In this document: piece after piece, positions 7,875-16,421 of the stretch
Numbering within the stretch: position 1 is the first letter of the stretch
Layout: each line of letters begins with the position of its first letter
Assembly: GCF_900105055.1 (NCBI RefSeq)
Contig: NZ_FNTA01000004.1
Coordinates: 5,797,501 to 5,861,500, forward strand
From: Amycolatopsis lurida
GTDB taxonomy: Bacteria; Actinomycetota; Actinomycetes; Mycobacteriales; Pseudonocardiaceae
Length of the DNA stretch: 64,000 nucleotides
Direction: 5' to 3'
Translations under genes and position numbers: made by a program
The notes under the pieces: model-generated
The model's database searches: none
The model's input: only the letters and a program-made list of their open reading frames with translations
What the model was told of the DNA's origin: nothing

Positions 7875-8614
7875 CGGCCGAAAACCGCTCCCGGGTCTTC
7901 CGCGATCAGCACCGAGATCTCCCGGATCTTGCGGTTCGTGTGCTGCGACGCCTCGGTGAGCCAGCGGAAGGCTTCCTCGGCGTTCAGCTCCAGACGCGCC
8001 ATCACGATCCCCTTCGCGGTGGCGATGGCGTCCCTGGTCTCCAACGCGGCGACCAGGGTCTCCGCCTGTCGTTCGGCGGCGGCCCAGCGGGACGCGGTCA
8101 GGATGATCGCCGAGATCGCCGAGGTGAACATCGCGACCAGGGCCGCCTCGACCGGATCGAAGGCGTTCTCCTCGAAGCTCCAGACGTTGAGGGCGCCGGA
8201 CAGCGACTCGGTCTCGCGCCGCTTGAAGTGGGATTCGTCGGGGACGAACAGCGGACAGGCCAGCGCGGTCCGCACGCCGAGCTGTTCCGCGGCGGCCGTG
8301 AAGTCCGGCCAGCGCGCGGCCGCGTCGGCGTCGAGCGGGGTGCGGACGATCGAGCCGCTCTCGGCGGCTTTCAGACAGGGGCCCTCGTCCGCGCTGTACT
8401 GCGCCTTGTCCAGGGCCAGCAGGGATTCGTCGGTGGCGGCGACGGTGCTCGGTTCGCTGCCGGAATACAGCGTGACCGTGGCCGCGTCCGCGCCCGGCAG
8501 CAGGCCGACCACCTTCTTCGCCACCCGTTCCAGCAACTCGTCGCGGGGCTCGTCGAGCCGCATCGACTCGGTGAGCTCCCGCAACGCCGAAGCGGTGTCG
8601 CGAAACTGATCCAT
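7871..8614 (-). CDS. GAF-ANTAR domain RNA-binding antiterminator
   Basis: The 247-residue protein has a GAF sensor domain (about residues 20-170, with YSADEGPCLKAAESGSIV) and a C-terminal ANTAR domain (about 185-240, with ALETRDAIATAKGIVMARL and AEEAFRWLTEASQHTNRKI). ANTAR domains bind paired RNA hairpins and prevent termination. GAF-ANTAR proteins are common soluble regulators in actinomycetes. The start was set at ATG 8614, preceded by a GAGGGAAAGG purine run. An upstream in-frame ATG at 8656 lacks such a site. Its RNA targets are unknown. Confidence 0.85.
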   Translation of the reverse strand: MDQFRDTASALRELTESMRLDEPRDELLERVAKKVVGLLPGADAATVTLYSGSEPSTVAATDESLLALDKAQYSADEGPCLKAAESGSIVRTPLDADAAARWPDFTAAAEQLGVRTALACPLFVPDESHFKRRETESLSGALNVWSFEENAFDPVEAALVAMFTSAISAIILTASRWAAAERQAETLVAALETRDAIATAKGIVMARLELNAEEAFRWLTEASQHTNRKIREISVLIAEDPGAVFGR

Positions 8615-8673
8615 CGTGGCCCTTTCCCTCGGACGGCGGATTTCGCCGACCATCAAGAACGTACTCGTTCCGG

Positions 8674-10557
8674 CTAGCCGGGCATTGACCGATTCGGGCT
8701 AACCCGTGGCCGGTGACCCGCCGGTTCGGTGCTCATCAGGCCTTCGCCGCGGGTGAGCCCGGGCAACCGCTGTTCGAACCGGGCGACCTCGCCCGTGGGC
8801 AGCACACCCGTCAGCTCGGCCCGGTCGCCCCGTGCCACCGAGCCGATGACGGTGCCGCCGCACTCGACCAGCCGGGAGAGCGTCGCGGTCACCGCGTCGG
8901 CGGGCAGTTCCACCTCGATCCGGCTGACCGGTTCGAGTACCTCGGTTCCCGCCTCCCGGAGGGCTTCTGCCAGCACGAACGGGGTGATCTTGCGAAAGTC
9001 GCCCGCCGCGCTGACCGGGCTGAAGTAACCGGTGTGGGTGACGGTCACCACGCAGTCGACGACCTCCCGGCCGGACGGGCCGCTCCGCAGCGTGGCGTCG
9101 ACGGTCTCCTCGATGGCCTTGTGGAAGGCGAGCGGGAGGGAGCCGAGTTCGACGTCGAGGCCGAAGGTCAGCCCGGAGCCGGGTGTGCCGGGGCCGACCC
9201 GCAGCCCGAGCGTCGCGAAGCACGGATTCCGCTTCTCCGTGATGAACCACACCGAATGCCCGGTGCCGATCGGCCGTTCGACGCAGACCGGCCGGGTGAG
9301 GCTGAACGTGACGTCGAGGCCGTGCTGAGCGGCGAGCGTCTCCGCGATGATCTCCTTCTGCACCTCGCCGTAGAGCCGCACCGAGATCCGGCGGGTTTCG
9401 TCGTCCTGCCGGACGGTGATCAGTGGATCCTGTTCCGCCAGTTCCCGCAAGGCCGCGAACACCGCAGGCGCTTGCGCGGGCAGGGCGGGACCGACCACGG
9501 TTTCCAGGGCGGGCGGCGGAAACCGCGTAGTGACGCCGTCGCCGTCGGGAACGCCGATGAGGTCGCCGATCCCGATCTCCTTGAGCCCGGTGACCTTGGC
9601 GATCCGGCCGGCCCGCGCGCGGCCCTCGACGGTCTCGTCGCCGAGTTCGAAGACGTGCACCGCGCTGACCTTCGCCTCCTTCGTGAGTCCTCGGCGATGG
9701 AATCGGACGTGGTCCCGCGCGCCGATCTCGCCGGAGAACACGCGGACGTAGGCGATCTTCTCGTGCGCGCGGCCGCGTTCGATCTTGAACACGGTGGCGC
9801 GCAACCGGTCGTCCGGCACCGGTTTCACCGCTCCGGCAAGGAATTCGCGGATACCGGAGGTGAGTTCGGCGATTCCCTCGCCGCTGCGCGCGGAGCCGAA
9901 GAAGACGGGGGAGACGAGGCCGAGCCGGGTCTGCCGGACGACTTCGCCCCGATAGTCCTCGGCCGTCAGCGTGTCTTCGAGATAAGCGGCGAGGAAGGCA
10001 TCACTGTGCTCGGCCAGCCGTTCGGCCGTCCCCGCCGACAGGGAGGACGGCCGGACTTTCGCGCTCGCCGTGCCGATGCCGTCGACTTCGGACATCGGCA
10101 CGCAGGCGACGCCGAGACGCTCGGCGAGATCGGTGAGGAGGCCGTCGTACCGGGCGCCCGCCCGGTCGACCTTGTTGACGAAGATCAGCACGGGGATCCG
10201 CAGGCGGGCGAGCGCGCGCATGAGCACGCGGGTCTGCGCCTGCACTCCCTCGACGGCGGAAACGACAAGAACGACGCCGTCGAGCACTCGCAGCGCACGT
10301 TCGACCTCGGCGATGAAGTCCGGGTGGCCGGGCGTGTCGATCAGGTTGACGCGCAGGTCACCGACGCGGAAGGCCACGACGGCCGAGCGGATCGTGATGC
10401 CGCGACGGCGTTCCAGCTCCATCGTGTCGGTGTGGGTGTTCCCGGCGTCGACGCGGCCGAGGGTGCGGATGGCACCGGTGTGATGGAGCAGGCGCTCCGT
10501 CAGGCTCGTCTTACCGGCGTCGACATGGGCGAGGACGCCCAGGTTCAGGTACTCCAT
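8674..10557 (-). CDS. Otr(A)-like tetracycline resistance ribosomal protection GTPase
   Basis: The 627-residue translation-factor GTPase has G1 AHVDAGKT, the effector stretch MELERRRGITIRSA, G3 DTPGHPDF and G4 NKVD, then EF-G-like domains II-V. Long agreement with Otr(A) of oxytetracycline producers runs throughout, for example LYGEVQKEI, GSLPLAFHKAIEETV and QRLPGLTRGEG. Length and motifs exclude housekeeping EF-G, which is about 700 residues and has a G' insert. Such proteins dislodge tetracycline from the 30S subunit. It may be intrinsic in this genus rather than acquired, and phenotype cannot be read from sequence. The 205-bp region upstream holds no gene and may be a regulatory leader. 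Confidence 0.85.
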   Translation of the reverse strand: MEYLNLGVLAHVDAGKTSLTERLLHHTGAIRTLGRVDAGNTHTDTMELERRRGITIRSAVVAFRVGDLRVNLIDTPGHPDFIAEVERALRVLDGVVLVVSAVEGVQAQTRVLMRALARLRIPVLIFVNKVDRAGARYDGLLTDLAERLGVACVPMSEVDGIGTASAKVRPSSLSAGTAERLAEHSDAFLAAYLEDTLTAEDYRGEVVRQTRLGLVSPVFFGSARSGEGIAELTSGIREFLAGAVKPVPDDRLRATVFKIERGRAHEKIAYVRVFSGEIGARDHVRFHRRGLTKEAKVSAVHVFELGDETVEGRARAGRIAKVTGLKEIGIGDLIGVPDGDGVTTRFPPPALETVVGPALPAQAPAVFAALRELAEQDPLITVRQDDETRRISVRLYGEVQKEIIAETLAAQHGLDVTFSLTRPVCVERPIGTGHSVWFITEKRNPCFATLGLRVGPGTPGSGLTFGLDVELGSLPLAFHKAIEETVDATLRSGPSGREVVDCVVTVTHTGYFSPVSAAGDFRKITPFVLAEALREAGTEVLEPVSRIEVELPADAVTATLSRLVECGGTVIGSVARGDRAELTGVLPTGEVARFEQRLPGLTRGEGLMSTEPAGHRPRVSPNRSMPG

Positions 10558-10762
10558 GGATGAACGGCTCCAGGGCTGTCGAAAGGTCCATACGGCTCGA
10601 GGACTCGACAGCTCGGCGCACGCCGTTCTCCTTCTTTCCGGGAAAGCACCTGGTCGGGCCGGACGTTAGCAGCGTGTTTCCGGCCGGTCACGCGATTTAC
10701 GGCCCGGCGTTGACTTGTGGCGCTCCGTGGGCTGTAATTCTTGAACATTTCAGCGCAAGAAC

Positions 10763-12166
10763 ATGACAAGAGCCATCGACCTGACTTCGCGCCACGCCTG
10801 GCTTTACGGCCACGAAGCCTCTCCGCAGAACTCTCCGGGAGCCGGGCCCGCTCGGCACATCTACGACGAGGCCAGCCTGCTGCTCGGCGCGACCGTGCCC
10901 GCCGGGCACAAGATCAAGCTGCAGAAGGACGCTGGCAACGGCTTGAACTACGCGATCGACTTCGTGAACCTCGAGCTGGCCACCGCGGCCGCGAACCCCG
11001 ATCCGGCGCGCTATGCCGTCCCGGCCGGGTTCACCCAGCAGGACGTGCAGGCCGCGCTGGACAAGGTCCGCCAGGATCCGAACCTCACCGGTGTCTTCCT
11101 GCCGCCGGGGCAGTACCCGATGACGAGCAAGGTCACCGTGTACGGCAAGCCGGTCACGGTGCTCGGCGCCGGGCCGTGGTTCACGAGGTTCACCGCGCCG
11201 AGCGGGCAGGAGAACACCGACATCGGCTTCGACGCGCAGGCGAGCGCGAGCGGTTCGACGTTCGGCGGGTTCGCCGTGTTCGGGAACTACACCTCCCGGA
11301 TCGACGGTCCCGGCAAGGTCTTCGACTTCACGAACGTCACGAACATGACGATCGACGACATCTGGGTGGAGCACCAGATGTGCCTGCTGTGGGCGACCAA
11401 TGTGGACAACACGACGGTGAAGAACTCGCGGATCCGCGACATGTTCGCCGACGGGGTCAATTTCACCAACGGGAGCACGGGGAACCGGGTCACCAACAAC
11501 GAGGCCCGCTCCACCGGCGACGACGGTTTCGCGCTGTTCGCGGCCACGGACCTCAACGCGGGCAACCAGTACGACAACGTGTTCGAGAACCTGACCGTGC
11601 TGCTTCCATGGCGCGCGGCCGGGCTGGCCGTGTACGGCGGGTACGGCAACACCTTCCGGAACCTTTACATCGCGGACACGCTGACGTACTCGGGTATCAC
11701 GATCAGCTCGCTCGACTTCGGCTACCCGTTCCTCGGGTTCGGCCCGCGGCCGACCACCGTCCAGAACGTGTCACTGGTCCGCGCCGGTGGCCATTTCTGG
11801 GGACAGCAGACGTTCCCCGCGATCTGGATGTTCTCCGCCTCCAAGGAGTTCCGCGGCCTCCGGGTGTCCGATGTGGACATCCAGAGCCCGACCTACAGCG
11901 GCATCATGTTCCAGACCAAGTACACCGGGAACCGTCCGGAGAACCCGGTCGAGGACACGGTGCTGACGAACGTGTCGATCACCGGGGCGCACCGCAGCGG
12001 TGACGAGTTCGACGCCAAGTCGGGGATCGGGATCTGGGTCAACGAGCTGCCGGAACCGGGCCAGGGCCCGGCCGTCGGCTCGGCGACGTTCACCGGGCTC
12101 ACCCTGAGCGACAACGCCGAGGACATCCGGAACACCACGAGCACGTTCACCATCCACCGCAACTGA
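10763..12166 (+). pseudogene. Right-handed beta-helix (GH-like) protein lacking its N-terminus
   Basis: The 467-residue frame opens in the middle of a jelly-roll carbohydrate-binding-like module (DLTSRHAWLYG to AIDFVNLE) and continues into a parallel beta-helix with many N-rich rungs such as NVTNMTIDDIWVEHQM and GNRVTNNEARSTGDDGFALF. The DD pair in TGDDGF resembles the acidic catalytic site of alpha-1,3-glucanase/mycodextranase-type (GH87-like) enzymes. Such proteins are secreted, yet there is no signal peptide, no ribosome binding site before ATG 10763, and no continuing frame upstream. I infer a 5' deletion next to the tetracycline gene. A cytosolic functional protein is the alternative. 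Confidence 0.6.
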
Positions 12167-12178
12167 GTGTTTGGCGCC

Positions 12179-12205
12179 CGCCGGGAGCAGGTTTCCCGGC
12201 GGGCG
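12179..12205 (+). terminator. Hairpin terminator after the beta-helix gene
   Basis: Arms CCCGCCGGGA (12179-12188) and TCCCGGCGGG (12196-12205) flank a 7-base loop, 12 bases after the stop codon. Confidence 0.65.
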
Positions 12206-12254
12206 GTCCGGGTACGCGGGTGCTGCCCCGATTCCCGAAGAGAGAGGCCATGCC

Positions 12255-13181
12255 GTGCGCGATGCCGGATATGACGCGGTGATCATCGGTGCCGGGCCCG
12301 CCGGCTTGAACGCCGCGCTGGTGCTCGGCCGGTCCCGGCGCAGCGCGCTGGTGGTCGACGGAGGCGCGGGCCGTAATTCGACGGCCGCGGGCGTGCACGG
12401 GCTCCTGGCCTGCGACGGGATGAATCCGGCCGCACTGCGGGCCACCGGTCGCGAGCAGCTGGCGGAGTACCCGGAGGTCCGCCTGCGAGAGGGCAGGGTC
12501 CGATCCGTCGACGGCGATAGCGGCGGATTCGCCGTCGCGTTCGAGGACGGGCCTCTGGTGAAGGCGCGCCGGATCGTGCTGGCCACCGGAGTGATCGAGG
12601 ACCTGCCCGGGATCGCGGGGCTGGCCGAACGCTGGGGGAAGAGCGTGCTCGGCTGCCCGTACTGCCATGCCTGGGAATTCCGGGACCGGCCCTTGGCCGT
12701 CCTGGCCACCGAGGGGCGGCAGGACGTGATGTTCGCCGCCCAGCTGACCCGATGGAGCCAGGACATCACCTTGTGCGCCAACGGTATCCCGTTGTCCGCC
12801 GAAGACGAGGCACTTCTGGGCAAACGTGCGGTCCGGGTGCGCCTCGAGCCGGTGCGAAGTGTGGAGGGGCCCGAGGACGAAGTCGAACGGGTCACGTTCC
12901 GCGAAGGCGACCCGGTGGAATGCGCGGCGGTGTTCCTGCACGCCACGACACGGCAGGCCGACCCGCTGGCCGGGAAACTGGGCTGCGTTCTCCAGGACGA
13001 CGGCACCGTGAGGATCGACGACGTCGGATTCACCGGCGTACCGGGCGTATACGCCGCGGGTGACCTGGCGCGGCGGGAATCGTGCCCCTCGGGCATGACG
13101 TTCGTGGTGACCGCGGCCGCCATGGGTTTCGTGACGGCCACCGCGGTGGATCACGAACTCTTCCGGGAAGAGCTGGACTGA
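12255..13181 (+). CDS. Thioredoxin-reductase-like FAD-dependent oxidoreductase
   Basis: The 308-residue protein has FAD-binding VIIGAGPAGLNAALVLGRS near the N-terminus, the redox motif CPYC in LGCPYCHAWEF (about residue 135), and the late FAD motif GVYAAGDLARR. The order and length match thioredoxin-reductase-like pyridine nucleotide disulfide oxidoreductases. It lacks the classical GGGDSA NADPH motif, so it may belong to the group reducing low-molecular-weight disulfides or natural-product dithiols. GTG 12255 is the likely start, after GAGAGAGG. An ATG at 12250 is out of frame. A TetR gene follows by 29 bp and is probably cotranscribed. Confidence 0.82.
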   Translation: MRDAGYDAVIIGAGPAGLNAALVLGRSRRSALVVDGGAGRNSTAAGVHGLLACDGMNPAALRATGREQLAEYPEVRLREGRVRSVDGDSGGFAVAFEDGPLVKARRIVLATGVIEDLPGIAGLAERWGKSVLGCPYCHAWEFRDRPLAVLATEGRQDVMFAAQLTRWSQDITLCANGIPLSAEDEALLGKRAVRVRLEPVRSVEGPEDEVERVTFREGDPVECAAVFLHATTRQADPLAGKLGCVLQDDGTVRIDDVGFTGVPGVYAAGDLARRESCPSGMTFVVTAAAMGFVTATAVDHELFREELD

Positions 13182-13210
13182 AGAGCGGAATCCGTGCTTC
13201 ACTCCTTGGC

Positions 13211-13810
13211 ATGCCGTACCGCCGGACCCCGAAGACGCAGGCAAGACTGGACTCGCAGCGAGGCGAGATCCTGGCCGCGGCCATCGCGCTGCTGGCCGAA
13301 ACCGGCTACGCGGGCTGCTCCATGGCCGCGGTCGCCGCGCGGGCTGGTGTCGGCACCGGCAGCGTGTACCGGCAGTTCCCGTCGAAGGCCGACCTGGTCG
13401 TCGAGGTGTTCCGTGAGGTGGTCTCCCGGGAGGTCGACGCCGTCGAGGCCGCCGCGTCCCAGGGTGACGTCCGCGAACGCGTGGTCGCCGTGATCGAGAC
13501 CTTCGCCGGGCGGGCGTTGAAGGCGCCGAGGCTGGCGTACGCGCTGCTGGCCGAACCGGTCGACGCCGTCGTGGAGGCCGAACGCCTGGTGTTCCGGCGC
13601 GCCTTCCGCGAGGTCATCGCCAGGAACATCGCCGACGGCGTGACGAGGGGACTGCTGCCTCCGCAGGACGCGGAAGCGACCGCCGCGGCGCTGGTCGGCG
13701 CGGGCGCGGAGATGCTGGTCGGGCCCTTGGCCGGGGACGGCGGGCCGGACACGATCCCGCACCTGGTCACGTTCACCCTTCGCGCGCTGGGCGGTTCCGA
13801 TGGCGTTTGA
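13211..13810 (+). CDS. TetR-family regulator
   Basis: The 199-residue protein has an N-terminal helix-turn-helix (EILAAAIALLAETGYAGCSM, then AARAGVGTGSVYRQFPSKADL) and a helical ligand domain. ATG 13211 is the first suitable start. The crotonase gene begins at 13800 inside its 3' end, so the two are translationally coupled. It therefore probably controls the crotonase, diiron oxygenase and small membrane protein operon, or the flavoprotein upstream. Confidence 0.85.
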   Translation: MPYRRTPKTQARLDSQRGEILAAAIALLAETGYAGCSMAAVAARAGVGTGSVYRQFPSKADLVVEVFREVVSREVDAVEAAASQGDVRERVVAVIETFAGRALKAPRLAYALLAEPVDAVVEAERLVFRRAFREVIARNIADGVTRGLLPPQDAEATAAALVGAGAEMLVGPLAGDGGPDTIPHLVTFTLRALGGSDGV

Positions 13811-14681
13811 GACGCTCCTGTACCGCGTCGAAGATCGCAAGGCGTACCTGACCTTGAACCGCCCCGAGCGGCTCAACGCGATCAACGACGTGATGCCGCG
13901 CGAGATCCGGCAGGCCGTGGAGCTGGCGAACGAGGATAACGCGGTCCGGGTGATCGTGGTGCGCGGCGAAGGGCGGTCGTTCTGCGCCGGCTACGACCTC
14001 AAACAGTTCGCCGAGGAAGACGCCGAAGGACGCTGGAACCAGGGCCCGGTCTGGGATCCGGTCAAGGACTACCGGGTGATGAAGCGCAACACCGACGACT
14101 TCTTCAGCCTGTGGCGATCGCTGAAACCCACCGTCTGCCAGGTGCAGGGCCACGCGATCGCCGGCGGCAGCGACATCGCCCTGTCCTGCGACGTGCTGAT
14201 CATGGCGACCGACGCGCGCATCGGCTATCCGCCCGCGCGGGTGTGGGGCTGCCCGACGACCGCGATGTGGGTCTACCGCGTCGGCGCCCAGCGCGCGAAA
14301 CGGATGCTGCTCACCGGCGACACCATCGACGGCACCACCGCGGCGGACTGGGGACTCGCGCTCGACGCGGTGGAACCCGAACGGCTCGAAGCCGCCGTCG
14401 AGGAACTCGCCGACCGGATGGCGGGCGTGCCGACGAACCAGCTGGTGATGCAGAAACTGATGATCAACCAGGCCTACGACAACATGGGCCTTTCCGGCAC
14501 CCAGACACTCGCGACGCTCTTCGACGGCATCACGCGGCACACCCCCGAAGGCCGCTGGTTCCGCGAGTTCGCCGAACGCGATGGGTTCCACGAGGCGGTG
14601 GCCTACCGCGATTCCGGGCAGGTCATCCCGGACGGCGGCGGACCGCTGCCCGAGCACAAGGATCCGAGGAGGTCGTCATGA
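13800..14681 (+). CDS. Enoyl-CoA hydratase/isomerase (crotonase) family protein
   Basis: The 293-residue protein has the crotonase oxyanion-hole segments: GRSFCAGYDLKQF (about residue 60-70) and VQGHAIAGGSDIALSCD (about 115-130). The usual hydratase glutamate region reads PPARVWGCPTTAMW, without an obvious pair of catalytic Glu residues, so simple enoyl-CoA hydration is doubtful. It overlaps the TetR gene by 11 bp and the next gene by ATGA, forming one operon with a diiron oxygenase. A role in degrading or modifying an acyl-CoA or steroid-like substrate is inference. Confidence 0.82.
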   Translation: MAFETLLYRVEDRKAYLTLNRPERLNAINDVMPREIRQAVELANEDNAVRVIVVRGEGRSFCAGYDLKQFAEEDAEGRWNQGPVWDPVKDYRVMKRNTDDFFSLWRSLKPTVCQVQGHAIAGGSDIALSCDVLIMATDARIGYPPARVWGCPTTAMWVYRVGAQRAKRMLLTGDTIDGTTAADWGLALDAVEPERLEAAVEELADRMAGVPTNQLVMQKLMINQAYDNMGLSGTQTLATLFDGITRHTPEGRWFREFAERDGFHEAVAYRDSGQVIPDGGGPLPEHKDPRRSS

Positions 14682-15568
14682 CCGCGAACACCGAGAGCGA
14701 ACGCGTCGCCGAGCGCCTGCAGCGCTCCTCCGCGCGGCTGTCCTACGACCCGGACGTCGACGTCGACTGGCAGGCACCGCTGGTCGACGGCGCCTACGGC
14801 AAGGCGCCCGAGCGATGTTCCTTGTACGGCACGGAACTTTGGGAACGTCTCGACGAAGGCCAGCGCGCCGAGCTGAGCCGCCAGGAAGCGGCGGCCGCGG
14901 CGGCGTCGGGTATCTGGTTCGAGCTGATCCTCATGCAGGGCCTCGTGCGCCACGTCTACAACAGCGACCCGACGACGCACAACGCCCAGTACGCGCTCAC
15001 CGAGATCGCCGACGAATGCCGTCACAGCACCATGTTCGCCCGTTCGATCGCGAAGAGCGGTGGCGTGGTCCGGCGTCCGAGCCGCTCCGCGCACCGCGCG
15101 GGCAAGCTGTTCGGCGCGATCTGCGGCCCGGCGCTGCTGTTCGCCGGCGCCATCTACGTCGAAGAACTCGCCGACGGCATGCAACGCGAAATGATGCGCG
15201 ACGACAGCCTGCAGCCGATGATCCGGATGATCTCGCGCATCCACGTCATCGAAGAGGCACGGCACATCAGCTTCGCCAAGGACGAACTGGGCCGGGCCTG
15301 GGCGCGCCACGGCCGCGTCGGCCGCGAGCTGATCCGCTGGGCGATCGCCGGGATGGCCTACGTCGCGACGTCGGAATTGTTGCACCCCAAGGCATACACC
15401 TCTGTCGGCCTCGACCCCCGCGAAGCCCGCCAGGCCGCCGCCGCGAACCCGCACTGGCGCCGGACCAAGGCGGCGTGGGCCGCCAAGGCCGTCGAACATT
15501 TCACCGAGATCGGCCTCATCGGCGGCCCGAGCCGACGGCTCTGGCGCCGCGCCGGCGTCCTCGACTGA
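14678..15568 (+). CDS. AurF-like diiron oxygenase
   Basis: The 296-residue all-helical protein carries spaced carboxylate/His motifs of a diiron centre: ALTEIADECRHSTMF (about 105-118), IYVEELADGM (about 160) and HVIEEARHISF (about 190). This pattern matches the p-aminobenzoate N-oxygenase AurF family, which uses O2 for N-oxygenation or related chemistry. The substrate is unknown. The ATG overlaps the crotonase stop as ATGA and GAGGAGG lies just upstream. Confidence 0.8.
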   Translation: MTANTESERVAERLQRSSARLSYDPDVDVDWQAPLVDGAYGKAPERCSLYGTELWERLDEGQRAELSRQEAAAAAASGIWFELILMQGLVRHVYNSDPTTHNAQYALTEIADECRHSTMFARSIAKSGGVVRRPSRSAHRAGKLFGAICGPALLFAGAIYVEELADGMQREMMRDDSLQPMIRMISRIHVIEEARHISFAKDELGRAWARHGRVGRELIRWAIAGMAYVATSELLHPKAYTSVGLDPREARQAAAANPHWRRTKAAWAAKAVEHFTEIGLIGGPSRRLWRRAGVLD

Positions 15569-15583
15569 ACAAGGAAGGCACCC

Positions 15584-15829
15584 ATGTCCAAGCTCCTCGG
15601 CCTCGGTATCGCCGCGACCGGCCTCGCCCACTTCGCCGCCCCGGCGGCCTTCGAACCCGTGACGAAGCTGGCCTTCGCCGACGACATCCGCAATTGGACC
15701 TACCGCAACGGCGCCACCGAACTCGCCATCGGCCTGGCGATCGCGGCTGCCCCCACGCGGAAGGCCGGCTTCGCGGGACTGGCCGTCTACGCCGCCTGGC
15801 TGGGAAAGCGCGTCCTCGCCCGGCGCTGA
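15584..15829 (+). CDS. Small two-helix membrane protein in oxygenase operon
   Basis: The 81-residue protein has hydrophobic segments at about 3-22 and 44-74, with a charged middle stretch FADDIRNWTYRNGATELAIG. It looks like the small conserved membrane proteins found beside TetR and oxidoreductase genes in mycolata. I do not recognise a function. It follows the oxygenase by 15 bp with AAGGAAGG before the ATG, so it is translated from the same message. Confidence 0.7.
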   Translation: MSKLLGLGIAATGLAHFAAPAAFEPVTKLAFADDIRNWTYRNGATELAIGLAIAAAPTRKAGFAGLAVYAAWLGKRVLARR

Positions 15830-15839
15830 GGTCGTTCGC

Positions 15840-16403
15840 TCAGCGGTCGCCTTCGACCAGCGTCGCCACCAGCTGCCGCGCGTACGCGGGCCCGAGTTCG
15901 TCCGGCCGGAACAGGATGCGGTACATCATCGGCGCCACCGTGCGGTCGAGCACCGTCTCCACGTCCGGCGCCTGCTCTCCCCGTTCGGCGGCCCGCGCGA
16001 GGATCACCTCGATCTGCTCGGCCGCGTACGCCGAGCACTGGCCGGCGTTGGTGCCGTCCGGGTCACCGAGCAGGGCGTCGCGGATGTAGGCGCGTCCCGG
16101 CGGCGAGGACATCTCGTCGAGGAACTGCTCGGCCCACGCCTCCAGATCCGCGGCGAGCGCGCCCCGGTCCTCCGGTGGCGCCTCCGGCCTCAGCCGCGCC
16201 ACGGCGACATCGGACAACAGCTCACGGAGATCGCCCCACCGGCGGTAGATCGTCGAGGGCGTGACCCCTGCCCTGGCGGCGATCTGAGGCACGGACAACG
16301 CGTCGCGCCCGGCCTCGGCCTCGAGATCACGCACGGCGGCGTGCACCGATTCCTGGACCCTGGCGCTGCGGCCCCCGGGGCGCACCATCGACCTGCGGCT
16401 CAT
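15840..16403 (-). CDS. TetR-family regulator
   Basis: The 187-residue protein has the helix-turn-helix SVPQIAARAGVTPSTIYRRWGDL (shortened: AARAGVTPSTIYRRWG) near residues 38-60, then a helical domain with LEAWAEQFLDEMSSPPGRAYI typical of the TetR C-terminal-16 group. It converges on the oxygenase operon with an 11-bp gap and could control it or the amidase to its right. No operator was identified. Confidence 0.85.
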   Translation of the reverse strand: MSRRSMVRPGGRSARVQESVHAAVRDLEAEAGRDALSVPQIAARAGVTPSTIYRRWGDLRELLSDVAVARLRPEAPPEDRGALAADLEAWAEQFLDEMSSPPGRAYIRDALLGDPDGTNAGQCSAYAAEQIEVILARAAERGEQAPDVETVLDRTVAPMMYRILFRPDELGPAYARQLVATLVEGDR

Positions 16404-16421
16404 GGCGTCCAGCTTAAGCCG

